Shown: one piece after another, positions 7,107 through 13,650 of the stretch | How positions within the stretch are numbered: position 1 is the stretch's first letter | Layout of the letters: each line of letters begins with the position of its first letter | Source: Savagea sp. | GTDB taxonomy: Bacteria; Bacillota; Bacilli; Bacillales_A; Planococcaceae | Reading direction: 5' to 3' | Length of the DNA stretch: 13,793 nt | NCBI GenBank assembly: GCA_030146155.1 | Contig: JASLCF010000030.1 | Span: 1-13,793 of the forward strand | Notes under the pieces: model-generated | What the model saw: only the letters and a program-made list of their open reading frames with translations | What the model was told of the DNA's origin: nothing | Database searches by the model: none | Made by a program: the position numbers and the translations under genes

Positions 7107-7948
7107 AAGTATTTTTATCCATTCATGAAGTAAAAGATCCTACGTCATTCAAATGGATCGATACACGATTTTATTTGAGTGAACCGACAAAAGGCTGGGA
7201 AGCGTATCAAGAAAGTCACATCAAAGACGCTCTCTTTTTCGATGTGGAAAAAGATCTCTCTGATTTAACCAGTCAGGCAGGGCGTCATCCTATGCCTACA
7301 AAAGAACAATTGACTGCTTTATTTAGAAGAAAAGGATTACAGCTAGACGATAAAATTCTTCTAGTCGATCAAGGGGGAAGTGGGGCTGCCGCAAGAGCTT
7401 ACTGGATACTGCTTTATAGCGGTTTTCAACAGGTTTATATTGTACGAGAAGGAATCGACTTATTAGCCCAAGAAGGATTTGTAGAAATGACAGATGAACC
7501 GACAATTGTTACCCCCTCTGACATAACTCCTAATTGGCAAGAAAGCTATTATACGCCTGTTGAAGAAGTCGAACGCATTACAAAAGACCATTCGCGTGTA
7601 CTTTTAGATGCTCGTTCTAAAGCGCGTTATCTAGGACAAGTGGAGCCGATTGATCCTGTGAAAGGACGCATTCCTACTGCTCTCAATTTTGATCATGAAC
7701 AAATGGTGGATGCAAAGACAGGTCAATATGCACCTACTACACAATTGAAAGAAATAATGGAAGAAGTGATTCCATTCGACCAACCGATTACAGCCTACTG
7801 TGGGTCTGGTGTTTCAGCAGCGCCTGTTTTTGCGATGTTACGTCATTTTGGAGTAACCGATGTGGCCTTATTTGTAGGCAGTTTTAGTGAGTGGATAACA
7901 GACAAAAACCGCCCAGTGGCAATAGGGGAGCCAGCAGCAGATGAGTAA
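7103..7948 (+). CDS. Two-domain rhodanese sulfurtransferase (SseA/MST-like)
   Basis: A 281-residue cytoplasmic sulfurtransferase that would move sulfane sulfur from thiosulfate or 3-mercaptopyruvate to an acceptor. It has tandem rhodanese domains. The N-terminal one is inactive, with VDQGGSGAAARAYW having Asp where the active domain has Cys. The C-terminal one carries the active loop CGSGVSAA with Cys233. A Gly-Ser-Gly-Val loop of this kind resembles mercaptopyruvate sulfurtransferases, but the substrate cannot be settled from sequence. The linker motif RYLGQVEPIDPVKGRIPTA matches the family's EP-D-GHIPGA with two changes. The start at 7103 has CAGGAGG (7089-7094 region) 8 bases upstream and overlaps the dynamin stop as ATGA, so translation is probably coupled. 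Its end overlaps the next gene by 8 bases. Length is usual for the family. Confidence 0.92.
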   Translation: MKVFLSIHEVKDPTSFKWIDTRFYLSEPTKGWEAYQESHIKDALFFDVEKDLSDLTSQAGRHPMPTKEQLTALFRRKGLQLDDKILLVDQGGSGAAARAYWILLYSGFQQVYIVREGIDLLAQEGFVEMTDEPTIVTPSDITPNWQESYYTPVEEVERITKDHSRVLLDARSKARYLGQVEPIDPVKGRIPTALNFDHEQMVDAKTGQYAPTTQLKEIMEEVIPFDQPITAYCGSGVSAAPVFAMLRHFGVTDVALFVGSFSEWITDKNRPVAIGEPAADE

Positions 7949-8537
7949 ATTTGCAATTATTGGCGATATCCACTCTTCGCTTCCTGCACTTAAGCGAGTG
8001 AAGCAGGCTATTCTTGAACAGTCACCTGATGCAACGATTGTTTGTAATGGCGATGTGTACGAATGTATCATTAGTAAAAAACAATTACCTGTGAAGCATC
8101 GACTCGCACCCGAACAAGTCTACCTCACTTCTGCTGCCTTTGAAGATTTGCTCGATTTTCCATCGGTTCTTGGCAATCAAGAAGAACGTATTCTTGAAGT
8201 TGTTCAACCACATGCCAAAAGGGATGAGCTAGCGAATTGGAAGAGGGAATGGCCATTGACGAAAGACGCTACAGTCATTCATGGTCACCAATGGCAGTGG
8301 GGGGGTAATCCCTGGACTTTACAACATGCGGATACGACGGCACGCCTTACATTTTTTGGTCATAGTCACCAAGCAGCATTGAATGGCAAAGCGATTAGTT
8401 ATGATGTGCCTTATGATGTGTCACAAGGTTCATTTTTAATCAATGTAGGTGCTGTGATTGAAACGATGGAATGGGTATCCTTTGATAGCCGAGCGCAAAC
8501 TGTTACTTTCCACAGGCTTTTACGTCACGCTAAATAA
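7941..8537 (+). CDS. Calcineurin-like metallophosphoesterase
   Basis: A 198-residue cytoplasmic metallophosphoesterase of the small YfcE/MPE type, with a two-metal phosphodiesterase or phosphatase centre. Visible metal ligands: GDIHS (D9, H11), NGDVYE (D38), GNQEE (N79), HGHQ (H114, H116) and GHSHQ (H141, H143). The third motif is usually GNH followed by D or E; here it is GNQE, so the histidine that often helps catalysis is Gln80. This may alter activity or substrate. The substrate is unknown. The start ATG at 7941 overlaps the sulfurtransferase end by 8 bases, with GGGGAG (7925-7930) upstream, so it is the last gene of the dynamin operon. A strong terminator follows. Confidence 0.88.
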   Translation: MSKFAIIGDIHSSLPALKRVKQAILEQSPDATIVCNGDVYECIISKKQLPVKHRLAPEQVYLTSAAFEDLLDFPSVLGNQEERILEVVQPHAKRDELANWKREWPLTKDATVIHGHQWQWGGNPWTLQHADTTARLTFFGHSHQAALNGKAISYDVPYDVSQGSFLINVGAVIETMEWVSFDSRAQTVTFHRLLRHAK

Positions 8538-8560
8538 AAGAACCATGTAGATTGTACAAT

Positions 8561-8599
8561 AAAAGGTTCAAACCCAGTGATACTGGGTTTGAACCTTTT
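8561..8599. terminator. Bidirectional terminator between convergent genes
   Basis: A perfect 18-bp inverted repeat (8561-8578 with 8582-8599) with a 3-base loop. AAAA and TTTT edges form A- and T-tracts on either strand. It ends the dynamin operon on the plus strand and the RNase H-like gene on the minus strand, and overlaps two bases of the latter's stop codon. Confidence 0.9.
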
Positions 8600-9014
8600 A
8601 GGATTGGTAACGAATAGACGGCTCTTTTAAATGGATTGCTTGCCTTGCTAGATGGTCTGCTGCCTTGTTTTGTTTATCCGTGAGCCAGTTCAAGAAAAAT
8701 AAATCGAATTGTGACGCTTTTTGTTGAATGCTCTCTAAAAGAGGCGTATAATCTTTATTTTTAGTGAAGCCTTTTTGAACACTATCAACCACTACTTTTG
8801 AATCTGAAAAAACAGTAACCATATCGACTGTTGGCTCAATTGCTAATACGAAGCCCAATGCTTGATCTAACGCAATGAATTCAGCAAGATGATTGGTTGT
8901 CGGTTCAATCGGGATAGCAGCATGAATTAAGTGACCTTCCCCTTTAATAAAAAAGCCAATCCCACTTTTTCCAGGATTGCCAGCAGAAGCACCATCTACG
9001 TATAGTTGAATCAT
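8598..9014 (-). CDS. RNase HI-like protein (YpeP-type)
   Basis: A 138-residue RNase H fold protein; RNases HI cut RNA in RNA-DNA hybrids. The four acidic catalytic positions appear present: D7 (YVDGASAGNPG), E45 (NHLAEF), D71 (FSDSK) and D120 (KAADHLAR). The opening YVDGAS-GNPG-SG is typical of this branch. It lacks an N-terminal hybrid-binding domain and the basic protrusion of Escherichia coli RNase HI is not evident. The position next to a YpeQ-like gene and a cspD-like gene resembles the B. subtilis cspD-ypeP-ypeQ neighbourhood. The start has AGGAG about 9-10 bases upstream on the minus strand. Activity as a true RNase H is probable from the residues but not certain for this subgroup. Confidence 0.88.
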   Translation of the reverse strand: MIQLYVDGASAGNPGKSGIGFFIKGEGHLIHAAIPIEPTTNHLAEFIALDQALGFVLAIEPTVDMVTVFSDSKVVVDSVQKGFTKNKDYTPLLESIQQKASQFDLFFLNWLTDKQNKAADHLARQAIHLKEPSIRYQS

Positions 9015-9109
9015 GAGGTATTCACTCCTTTTGAGTAATCGATGCCTGGGTAAACTATGCTCAAGATTTCATCTGTTTGAACCATCATCTATGAGAGGAG
9101 GCGAACGTA

Positions 9110-9310
9110 TTGAACAATGATCGTACACGTATTGTACAGCAAATTGATGCCTTAAATGATCAATATTGTTCCAATTGTCCAATCAAACAACAATTATATG
9201 CTGATAGTAAAACAAAAGCCCATCGATTTTGTATTCATGTCTGTTCTATTGGAAAGTCTCTTCAGGCGTATGGTGATCAGTTATTATATGATATAGAACA
9301 AGAAAAATAA
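9110..9310 (+). CDS. Small YpeQ-like zinc-finger protein
   Basis: A 66-residue protein with candidate zinc ligands C20, C23, H38, C41 and C45. The HRFCIHVC segment fits the C2HC-I-x2-C zinc-finger family found in Bacillales (B. subtilis YpeQ). Function is unknown; a small RNA- or DNA-linked structural role is only a guess from its RNase H-like and cold-shock neighbours. The start is TTG at 9110-9112, supported by AGGAGG (9096-9101) 8 bases upstream; no in-frame ATG serves better. It is divergent from the RNase H-like gene and convergent with the cspD-like gene. Confidence 0.85.
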   Translation: MNNDRTRIVQQIDALNDQYCSNCPIKQQLYADSKTKAHRFCIHVCSIGKSLQAYGDQLLYDIEQEK

Positions 9311-9314
9311 CATT

Positions 9315-9350
9315 AAAAAATCAGCCTATTGTCGAAGTGACAGTAGGCTG
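9315..9350 (-). terminator. Terminator of the cold shock gene
   Basis: A 12-position stem, 9322-9333 with 9339-9350, and a 5-base loop. On the minus strand it is followed by six T residues (plus-strand A-run 9315-9320), as expected for the cold shock gene. One pair is G-U only in plus-strand RNA and mismatched in minus-strand RNA, so it may also serve the zinc-finger gene. Confidence 0.8.
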
Positions 9351-9361
9351 TATGAATTGTA

Positions 9362-9565
9362 TTAGTCGATAATTGTAACGTTTGCCGCTTGAGATCCTCG
9401 ATTGCCCTCGACGAGTTCAAAAGATACCGTTTGCCCTTCTTCTAAAGTTTTGAAGCCCTCAATAAGGATACCTGTAAAATGAACGAATACATCATCGCCA
9501 TTTTCCATTTCAATAAAACCATATCCTTTATCATTACTGAACCACTTGACTTTACCTTGGTGCAT
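9362..9565 (-). CDS. cspD: CspD-like cold shock protein
   Basis: A 67-residue single cold shock domain, the usual length for Csp. RNP1 is KGYGFIE (residues 13-19) and RNP2 is VFVHF (26-30), the surfaces that bind single-stranded RNA and DNA and keep messages unfolded. The sequence GKVKWFSNDKGYGFIE and the C-terminal VEGNRGSQAANV are closest, from memory, to B. subtilis CspD. The paralogue label is therefore likely but not proven. AGGAGG lies 8-9 bases upstream of ATG. The promoter at 9607-9635 gives a leader of only about 35 bases, shorter than the long structured leaders of some cold-induced csp genes. Confidence 0.93.
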   Translation of the reverse strand: MHQGKVKWFSNDKGYGFIEMENGDDVFVHFTGILIEGFKTLEEGQTVSFELVEGNRGSQAANVTIID

Positions 9566-9606
9566 AACAATTCCTCCTCGGCAACACTTATGATAGATAC
9601 TTCTTA

Positions 9607-9635
9607 ACTATAATCAGAAATCACTAGAAAGTCAA
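9607..9635 (-). promoter_or_regulatory. Sigma-A promoter of cspD
   Basis: On the minus strand TTGACT (-35, 9630-9635) is separated by exactly 17 bases from TATAGT (-10, 9607-9612). The start point would be near 9600. Both boxes match consensus at five of six positions. Confidence 0.8.
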
Positions 9636-9666
9636 CGTTGAAAACGCTTACCGAGTATTTTGCTCT

Positions 9667-10203
9667 CTATTTTTCAACGAGAAACCCCGCCTGTCGTAAA
9701 TCAGCAATTGCCGCTTCTATTTTTTCTTCAGAATCTGCGACTAAGGTATGCAAGTGGATCGCATCTTCGCTTAAATTCGATAAATAGACTGCATTATGTT
9801 GTTGAACGTTCTCAATAAAAACTTGTGCTTCTTTTCGAGTAGATACATGAATGGCCGCCGTAATTTCACCGTAAATGGGATGTTCGACTGTCACATCTTT
9901 TACTCTAACCCCATGGTCTACAATCGTTTGTAACTCCGTGAGTGTTTCTTCAGGCGTGTGTTGACAAACAATCTGTCTTTCAATTTGTGCGGTTTGTTCC
10001 GGCTGAATAAAGAGGTAGCCTTGACTCGTCGCTAAAATCGGATGACCTTGTGCTTTTAAGAGGGTGATGTCACCTACAATGACTTGTCGACTTACGCCTG
10101 CCCATTCACCTAATTCTCGTCCAGTGAGTGGTTTGTCCGCTTGCTGTAACCACTGAATCAATGATGCTCTTCGTTCTTCCCCTAATAATTTTTCATCTTT
10201 CAT
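9667..10203 (-). CDS. niaR: NiaR (YrxA), niacin-responsive repressor of NAD synthesis
   Basis: A 178-residue transcription repressor with an N-terminal winged helix-turn-helix (about 8-65; recognition segment LGEWAGVSRQVIVGDITLLK) and a C-terminal 3H domain. In Thermotoga NiaR, a metal is held by His, Glu and a His-x-His pair. Here H82, E90, H150 and H152 fall at matching spacings, so the metal/niacin pocket seems intact. The B. subtilis orthologue represses the nad genes when nicotinic acid is present. It lies 86 bases downstream of the cysteine desulfurase gene on the same strand, as in B. subtilis, and probably shares its message. The gap also has an extended -10 candidate (TGTTAAAAT on the minus strand). 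AGAGGTGA precedes the ATG. Confidence 0.92.
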   Translation of the reverse strand: MKDEKLLGEERRASLIQWLQQADKPLTGRELGEWAGVSRQVIVGDITLLKAQGHPILATSQGYLFIQPEQTAQIERQIVCQHTPEETLTELQTIVDHGVRVKDVTVEHPIYGEITAAIHVSTRKEAQVFIENVQQHNAVYLSNLSEDAIHLHTLVADSEEKIEAAIADLRQAGFLVEK

Positions 10204-10289
10204 TCTGTCACCTCTTTAATGAATCAACTGTCGCTATTTGTACCCCTTATTTTAACATAACTAAAGAGGAAATGGAGGGGATACAGTCT

Positions 10290-11438
10290 TTAGCCTCGAA
10301 TTCGAGCTTGATAAGTGGCGGCCAAGGTTGCAATTAAAGAGTCAATCTTTTCAAGAGTAATCGTTCGGTCAAAAGAAATACGAATAAATTCTTTTGCGGC
10401 TTGAAGAGGGACTTGCAGTGCATACATGGCCTTTGATGGAACATCCATTCCAACTTGACAAGCACTTCCCGTTGAAATCGCCAAACCTTTCGCATTACAA
10501 GCTAACAGAAGTTCTTGTCCTTCAATTGGATAGATCCCTAAACCTAAGATATGTGGTAATTGATGAGCTGCTGTCGTCGCTTCATAAATGGTGAGGGCTT
10601 CTTTTGGGATGACGCGTTGTAATTGTTGAATACAATAGCGTCTTTTGTGCCACATGTCGCTGTACCTTTCTTCCATCGTATCGACTGCGAATTGAGCGGC
10701 AGCAACGAAAGACACAATGGAGGCGGTGGCATGCGTTCCACCCCGAAATCCCTGTTCTTGCGTGAGCCCAGGAAAAAGGGGTTGCCAAGGTGTTCCTTTG
10801 CGTATCCACACTGCAGCAATGCCAGTAGGACCATAAATTTTATGACTTGCAATGGTCAGCGAATGCGCTGCTTTTGTCACCAAATGACAATCTAGTTCTC
10901 CAAAGGATTGCACACAATCGACATGTAAATGAATGTTGTGCGTTGTTGCAATGGCGCCAATTTCTTCAATCGGTTGAATAGTACCTAGTTCAGAATTGAC
11001 ATGTTGTACGATGAGTAGCACTGTATCTTGCTGTATAGCTTCCATGATTTGTTGACCATCGACACGACCATCCTTTTGAAAAGGAATAGAAGTGACGGTA
11101 AAGCCAAGCTCTGTTAGAAAAGCCACTGCACTATCTACAGACGGATGTTCTCCTTGGCTCATGATAATATGTTGGCCTTTTTCTCTTAATCCTTTTGCTA
11201 TTTGTGTAATGGCTAGCAGGTTTCCCTCTGTCCCGCTGCCTGTGAAGTAAATTTCTTCTGATTGAGAACCTAATAACTGAGCAAGTTGTTGTCTCGCTTT
11301 TTCAACGAGTACGAATGCATGACCTCCTAAATCATGCAGGCTGTTCGTATTGCCTAATCCTTGTTGTGCCACTTGTTGATAGATTTGAATACATTGTTCA
11401 TCCATCGCAGTCGTAGCACTCGCATCAAAATTGTACAC
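10290..11438 (-). CDS. nifS: NifS/NadS-type cysteine desulfurase
   Basis: A 382-residue PLP enzyme of aminotransferase class V that converts cysteine to alanine and a protein-bound persulfide. Visible: PLP lysine in ASHKIYGPTG (K200), PLP-stacking H98 in GEHPSVDSA, D174 in HVDCVQS, FRGGTHA (232-237), and catalytic C327 in STGSACQVG. Beside niaR, nadC and nadA, its likely job is building the NadA 4Fe-4S cluster, as shown for B. subtilis NifS. I choose GTG at 11436-11438 as start because AGGAGG (11446-11451) lies exactly 7 bases upstream and the protein then opens MYNFDASATT, the family's usual N-terminus. The ATG at 11442-11444 is only one base from that site, and the ATG at 11457-11459 lies upstream of it. 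niaR follows. Confidence 0.92.
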   Translation of the reverse strand: MYNFDASATTAMDEQCIQIYQQVAQQGLGNTNSLHDLGGHAFVLVEKARQQLAQLLGSQSEEIYFTGSGTEGNLLAITQIAKGLREKGQHIIMSQGEHPSVDSAVAFLTELGFTVTSIPFQKDGRVDGQQIMEAIQQDTVLLIVQHVNSELGTIQPIEEIGAIATTHNIHLHVDCVQSFGELDCHLVTKAAHSLTIASHKIYGPTGIAAVWIRKGTPWQPLFPGLTQEQGFRGGTHATASIVSFVAAAQFAVDTMEERYSDMWHKRRYCIQQLQRVIPKEALTIYEATTAAHQLPHILGLGIYPIEGQELLLACNAKGLAISTGSACQVGMDVPSKAMYALQVPLQAAKEFIRISFDRTITLEKIDSLIATLAATYQARIRG

Positions 11439-11460
11439 GATCATCCCTCCTATCTTCATC

Positions 11461-11489
11461 TTGTCATAAAGTGAAAATTATGTAAAGAT
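11461..11489 (+). promoter_or_regulatory. Probable promoter of nadC-nadA
   Basis: TTGTCA (11461-11466, five of six to consensus) is followed after 16 bases by TAAAGA (11483-11488), preceded by TG at 11481-11482. The -10 is weak. The inferred start point, about 11495, falls inside the palindrome at 11490-11505, so a bound repressor would block initiation. Confidence 0.45.
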
Positions 11490-11505
11490 AGATGTCAAGA
11501 CACCT
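11490..11505. promoter_or_regulatory. Probable NiaR operator
   Basis: AGATGTC-AA-GACACCT is a near-perfect palindrome (half-sites AGATGTC and AGGTGTC) in the divergent region between the cysteine desulfurase and nadC genes. It agrees with my recollection of the Bacillales NiaR site, TGTC and GACA half-sites around a 2-base centre. B. subtilis NiaR is known to act at both divergent nad promoters. On the minus strand the site includes a perfect TTGACA (11493-11498), a possible -35 for the desulfurase gene, although a good -10 is not obvious. Confidence 0.75.
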
Positions 11506-11522
11506 TAAAAGGAAGTGAAAAA

Positions 11523-12377
11523 TTGAATAACATAAAATTACGTCAGCAATTGGAAGAATGGTATAACGAAGATGTTGGGACGGGAGATGTAAGTGTTCGT
11601 CGTTTATTTTCAAAAGAAGATCAAGGTGAACTAACTTTACTAGCGAAACAATCAGGCATATTTTGTGGGGAAGATATTATCCGTTTGGGTTTTGAGTTAA
11701 GTGGGGAGCCTGTCCATATTGAGCAATTGATAAAAGATGGCCAAAAGATATCGGCTGGTACAAAACTTGCGACGATAACAGGCCCCGTTCAAACTTTATT
11801 GACGACTGAACGACTGGTGTTAAATATCATCCAACGTATGAGTGGGATTGCTACATTTACGCATGCAATGAAAAAATGCATGGGGGATGCGCAGGTTGAT
11901 TTATTAGATACAAGAAAAACATTACCCGGTTTTCGGATGCTCGATAAATACGCCGTTCAAAGCGGTGGGGGAAAGAATCATCGTTTTGGTTTATATGATG
12001 CCGTCATGTTAAAAGATAATCATATCGCAGCAGCTGGTTCTATCCAGCAAGCAGTCGATCAAGTCAGACAACAATTATCCCCCTTAATAAAAATTGAAGT
12101 AGAAATTGAAACGAAAGCACAATTAGAAGAAGCGGTTGCGGCGAATGTAGATGTCATCCTGTTTGATAATCGGTCCCCCGAGGAAATTCGAGCATGGTTG
12201 CCTCTCGTTCCTCAACATATTCGAACAGAGGCAAGCGGTATGATTGACGAGACAACGATACAAGCGTACGCCCAAACAGGTGTAGATGCCATCTCAATGG
12301 GTGCCTTGACACATAGCGTAAAAGCTTTTGATATCAGCGCACAAGTGAAGAATAGACATAAAGGAGCAAAACAATGA
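11523..12377 (+). CDS. nadC: Nicotinate-nucleotide pyrophosphorylase (carboxylating)
   Basis: A 284-residue quinolinate phosphoribosyltransferase that converts quinolinate and PRPP to nicotinate mononucleotide, CO2 and pyrophosphate. Visible family motifs: TTERLVLN (94-101), DTRKT (129-133), KYAVQSGGGKNHR (142-154), KDNH (164-167), EVE (192-194), ILFDN (212-216), EASG (236-239) and the C-terminal ISMGALTHS. The usual second glycine of SGG is Met240, a mild departure. The start is TTG at 11523-11525 with AAGGAAGTG upstream; there is no earlier in-frame ATG. Its TGA overlaps the nadA ATG by 4 bases. In B. subtilis nadB precedes this gene; here the promoter and operator lie directly in front of it. 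Confidence 0.95.
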   Translation: MNNIKLRQQLEEWYNEDVGTGDVSVRRLFSKEDQGELTLLAKQSGIFCGEDIIRLGFELSGEPVHIEQLIKDGQKISAGTKLATITGPVQTLLTTERLVLNIIQRMSGIATFTHAMKKCMGDAQVDLLDTRKTLPGFRMLDKYAVQSGGGKNHRFGLYDAVMLKDNHIAAAGSIQQAVDQVRQQLSPLIKIEVEIETKAQLEEAVAANVDVILFDNRSPEEIRAWLPLVPQHIRTEASGMIDETTIQAYAQTGVDAISMGALTHSVKAFDISAQVKNRHKGAKQ

Positions 12378-13477
12378 CAGTAGAAACAAGTACACCATCA
12401 TTTATTCCGGCACATTATCGAGAATTAACGACTGAAGAATTAGAAGCACGTATTAAAGAGCTTCGCCAACAATTAGGTGAGCGCGTCTTTATTCCAGGTC
12501 ACCACTACCAAAAAGATGAAATTATTCAATTTACAGACGTTCAAGGCGATTCACTTCAACTCGCCCAAATTGCCGCACAAAATAAAGTGGCAGAAACCAT
12601 TGTATTTTGTGGGGTTCATTTTATGGCAGAGACTGCTGATATTTTAACAGAAGACTATCAAACGGTTGTGCTACCGGATATGCGAGCAGGCTGTTCTATG
12701 GCAGACATGGCTTCGATTGAGCAAACAGAAGTAGCATGGGACGTGTTACAAGAAACTTTTGGCGACACAATTGTTCCCCTTACTTATGTCAATTCCACTG
12801 CCGCAATTAAAGCATTTGTAGGTAAAAATGGCGGAGCAACGGTCACGAGTTCAAATGCGCATGGCATGGTGAAATGGGCATTTACTCAAAAAGAACGGAT
12901 TCTCTTTTTACCTGATCAACATTTAGGTCGTAATACAGCGGCAGATTTAGGGATTGCACTCGATGAAATGATTGTATGGGATCCGATTCATCAGCGTTTT
13001 GAAAAGGATGGGGACTGGGAGCCTGAACAAATTAAAGTAATTTTATGGAAAGGGCACTGCTCTGTGCATGAAAACTTTACAATGGCTAATATTGAACAGG
13101 TCCGTGCGACAGACCCGGATATGCGAATTATTGTGCACCCAGAATGTCCTTATGAAGTCGTTCAAGCAAGTGATGATAACGGGTCAACCAAGAAAATTAT
13201 TGATACGATTGAAGCGGCGGAGCCAGGAACGAAATGGGCGATTGGGACAGAAATGAATTTAGTCAACCGCCTCATTCAGCAACACCCTGACAAAACAATC
13301 ATTTCATTAAATCCTTATATGTGCCCTTGTTTGACGATGAATCGCATTGATATGCCTCATCTTTTATGGAGTCTCGAACAAATTGCAAAAGAGGAAGTAG
13401 TAAATCCAATACGAGTAGATCAAGAGACCGCACATTATGCCAATCAAGCATTAGAACGAATGTTACAACGAGCTTAA
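12374..13477 (+). CDS. nadA: Quinolinate synthase, 4Fe-4S enzyme
   Basis: A 367-residue enzyme that condenses iminoaspartate with dihydroxyacetone phosphate to quinolinate. It is of the long Bacillus-type form. Cluster cysteine candidates are C107 (AGCSMADM), C229 (KGHCSVHENF) and C319 of MCPCL, matching the three ligands known in B. subtilis NadA; C317 is the extra nearby Cys also found there. Other conserved parts are PGHHYQKDEI (41-50), the QGDS loop (57-60), YVNSTAAIKA (138-147), PDQHLGRNTA (180-189), HPECP (255-259) and GTEMN (291-295). AAGGAG (12361-12366) precedes the ATG, which overlaps the nadC stop, so translation is coupled. Its substrate normally comes from NadB, not encoded in this window. 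A terminator follows 24 bases after the stop. Confidence 0.96.
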   Translation: MTVETSTPSFIPAHYRELTTEELEARIKELRQQLGERVFIPGHHYQKDEIIQFTDVQGDSLQLAQIAAQNKVAETIVFCGVHFMAETADILTEDYQTVVLPDMRAGCSMADMASIEQTEVAWDVLQETFGDTIVPLTYVNSTAAIKAFVGKNGGATVTSSNAHGMVKWAFTQKERILFLPDQHLGRNTAADLGIALDEMIVWDPIHQRFEKDGDWEPEQIKVILWKGHCSVHENFTMANIEQVRATDPDMRIIVHPECPYEVVQASDDNGSTKKIIDTIEAAEPGTKWAIGTEMNLVNRLIQQHPDKTIISLNPYMCPCLTMNRIDMPHLLWSLEQIAKEEVVNPIRVDQETAHYANQALERMLQRA

Positions 13478-13501
13478 ATAGGGGTAATTGACAATCATTT
13501 C

Positions 13502-13534
13502 AACACGTATGGCCAAGTGCCATGCGTGTTTTTT
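13502..13534 (+). terminator. Rho-independent terminator of nadC-nadA
   Basis: A 12-position stem, 13502-13513 with 13519-13530, containing one G-U pair and a 5-base loop, runs into six T residues (13529-13534). Confidence 0.88.
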
Positions 13535-13650
13535 AAATCGTAAAATCAACCAATAGGAATCCTGTATGTGTTGATTTCAAAGTGTTGAGGGGTGAGAAAA
13601 GTCAATCAGCAACCGCCCATGCATTTGTACTCCACCTTTTTATGCTTTTA

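Noticed and set aside
9566..9665. Long cold-shock 5' leader for cspD
   Set aside because: A consensus promoter at 9607-9635 places the start point only about 35 bases before the ATG, so no long structured leader is supported.
9636..9679. Inverted repeat CGTTGAAAA/TTTTCAACG around the niaR stop codon
   Set aside because: There are nine pairs with a 26-base gap and no T-run after it on the minus strand, too weak to call a terminator.
10544..10895. Several overlapping frames in the desulfurase region
   Set aside because: All are alternative frames of the well-supported cysteine desulfurase gene.
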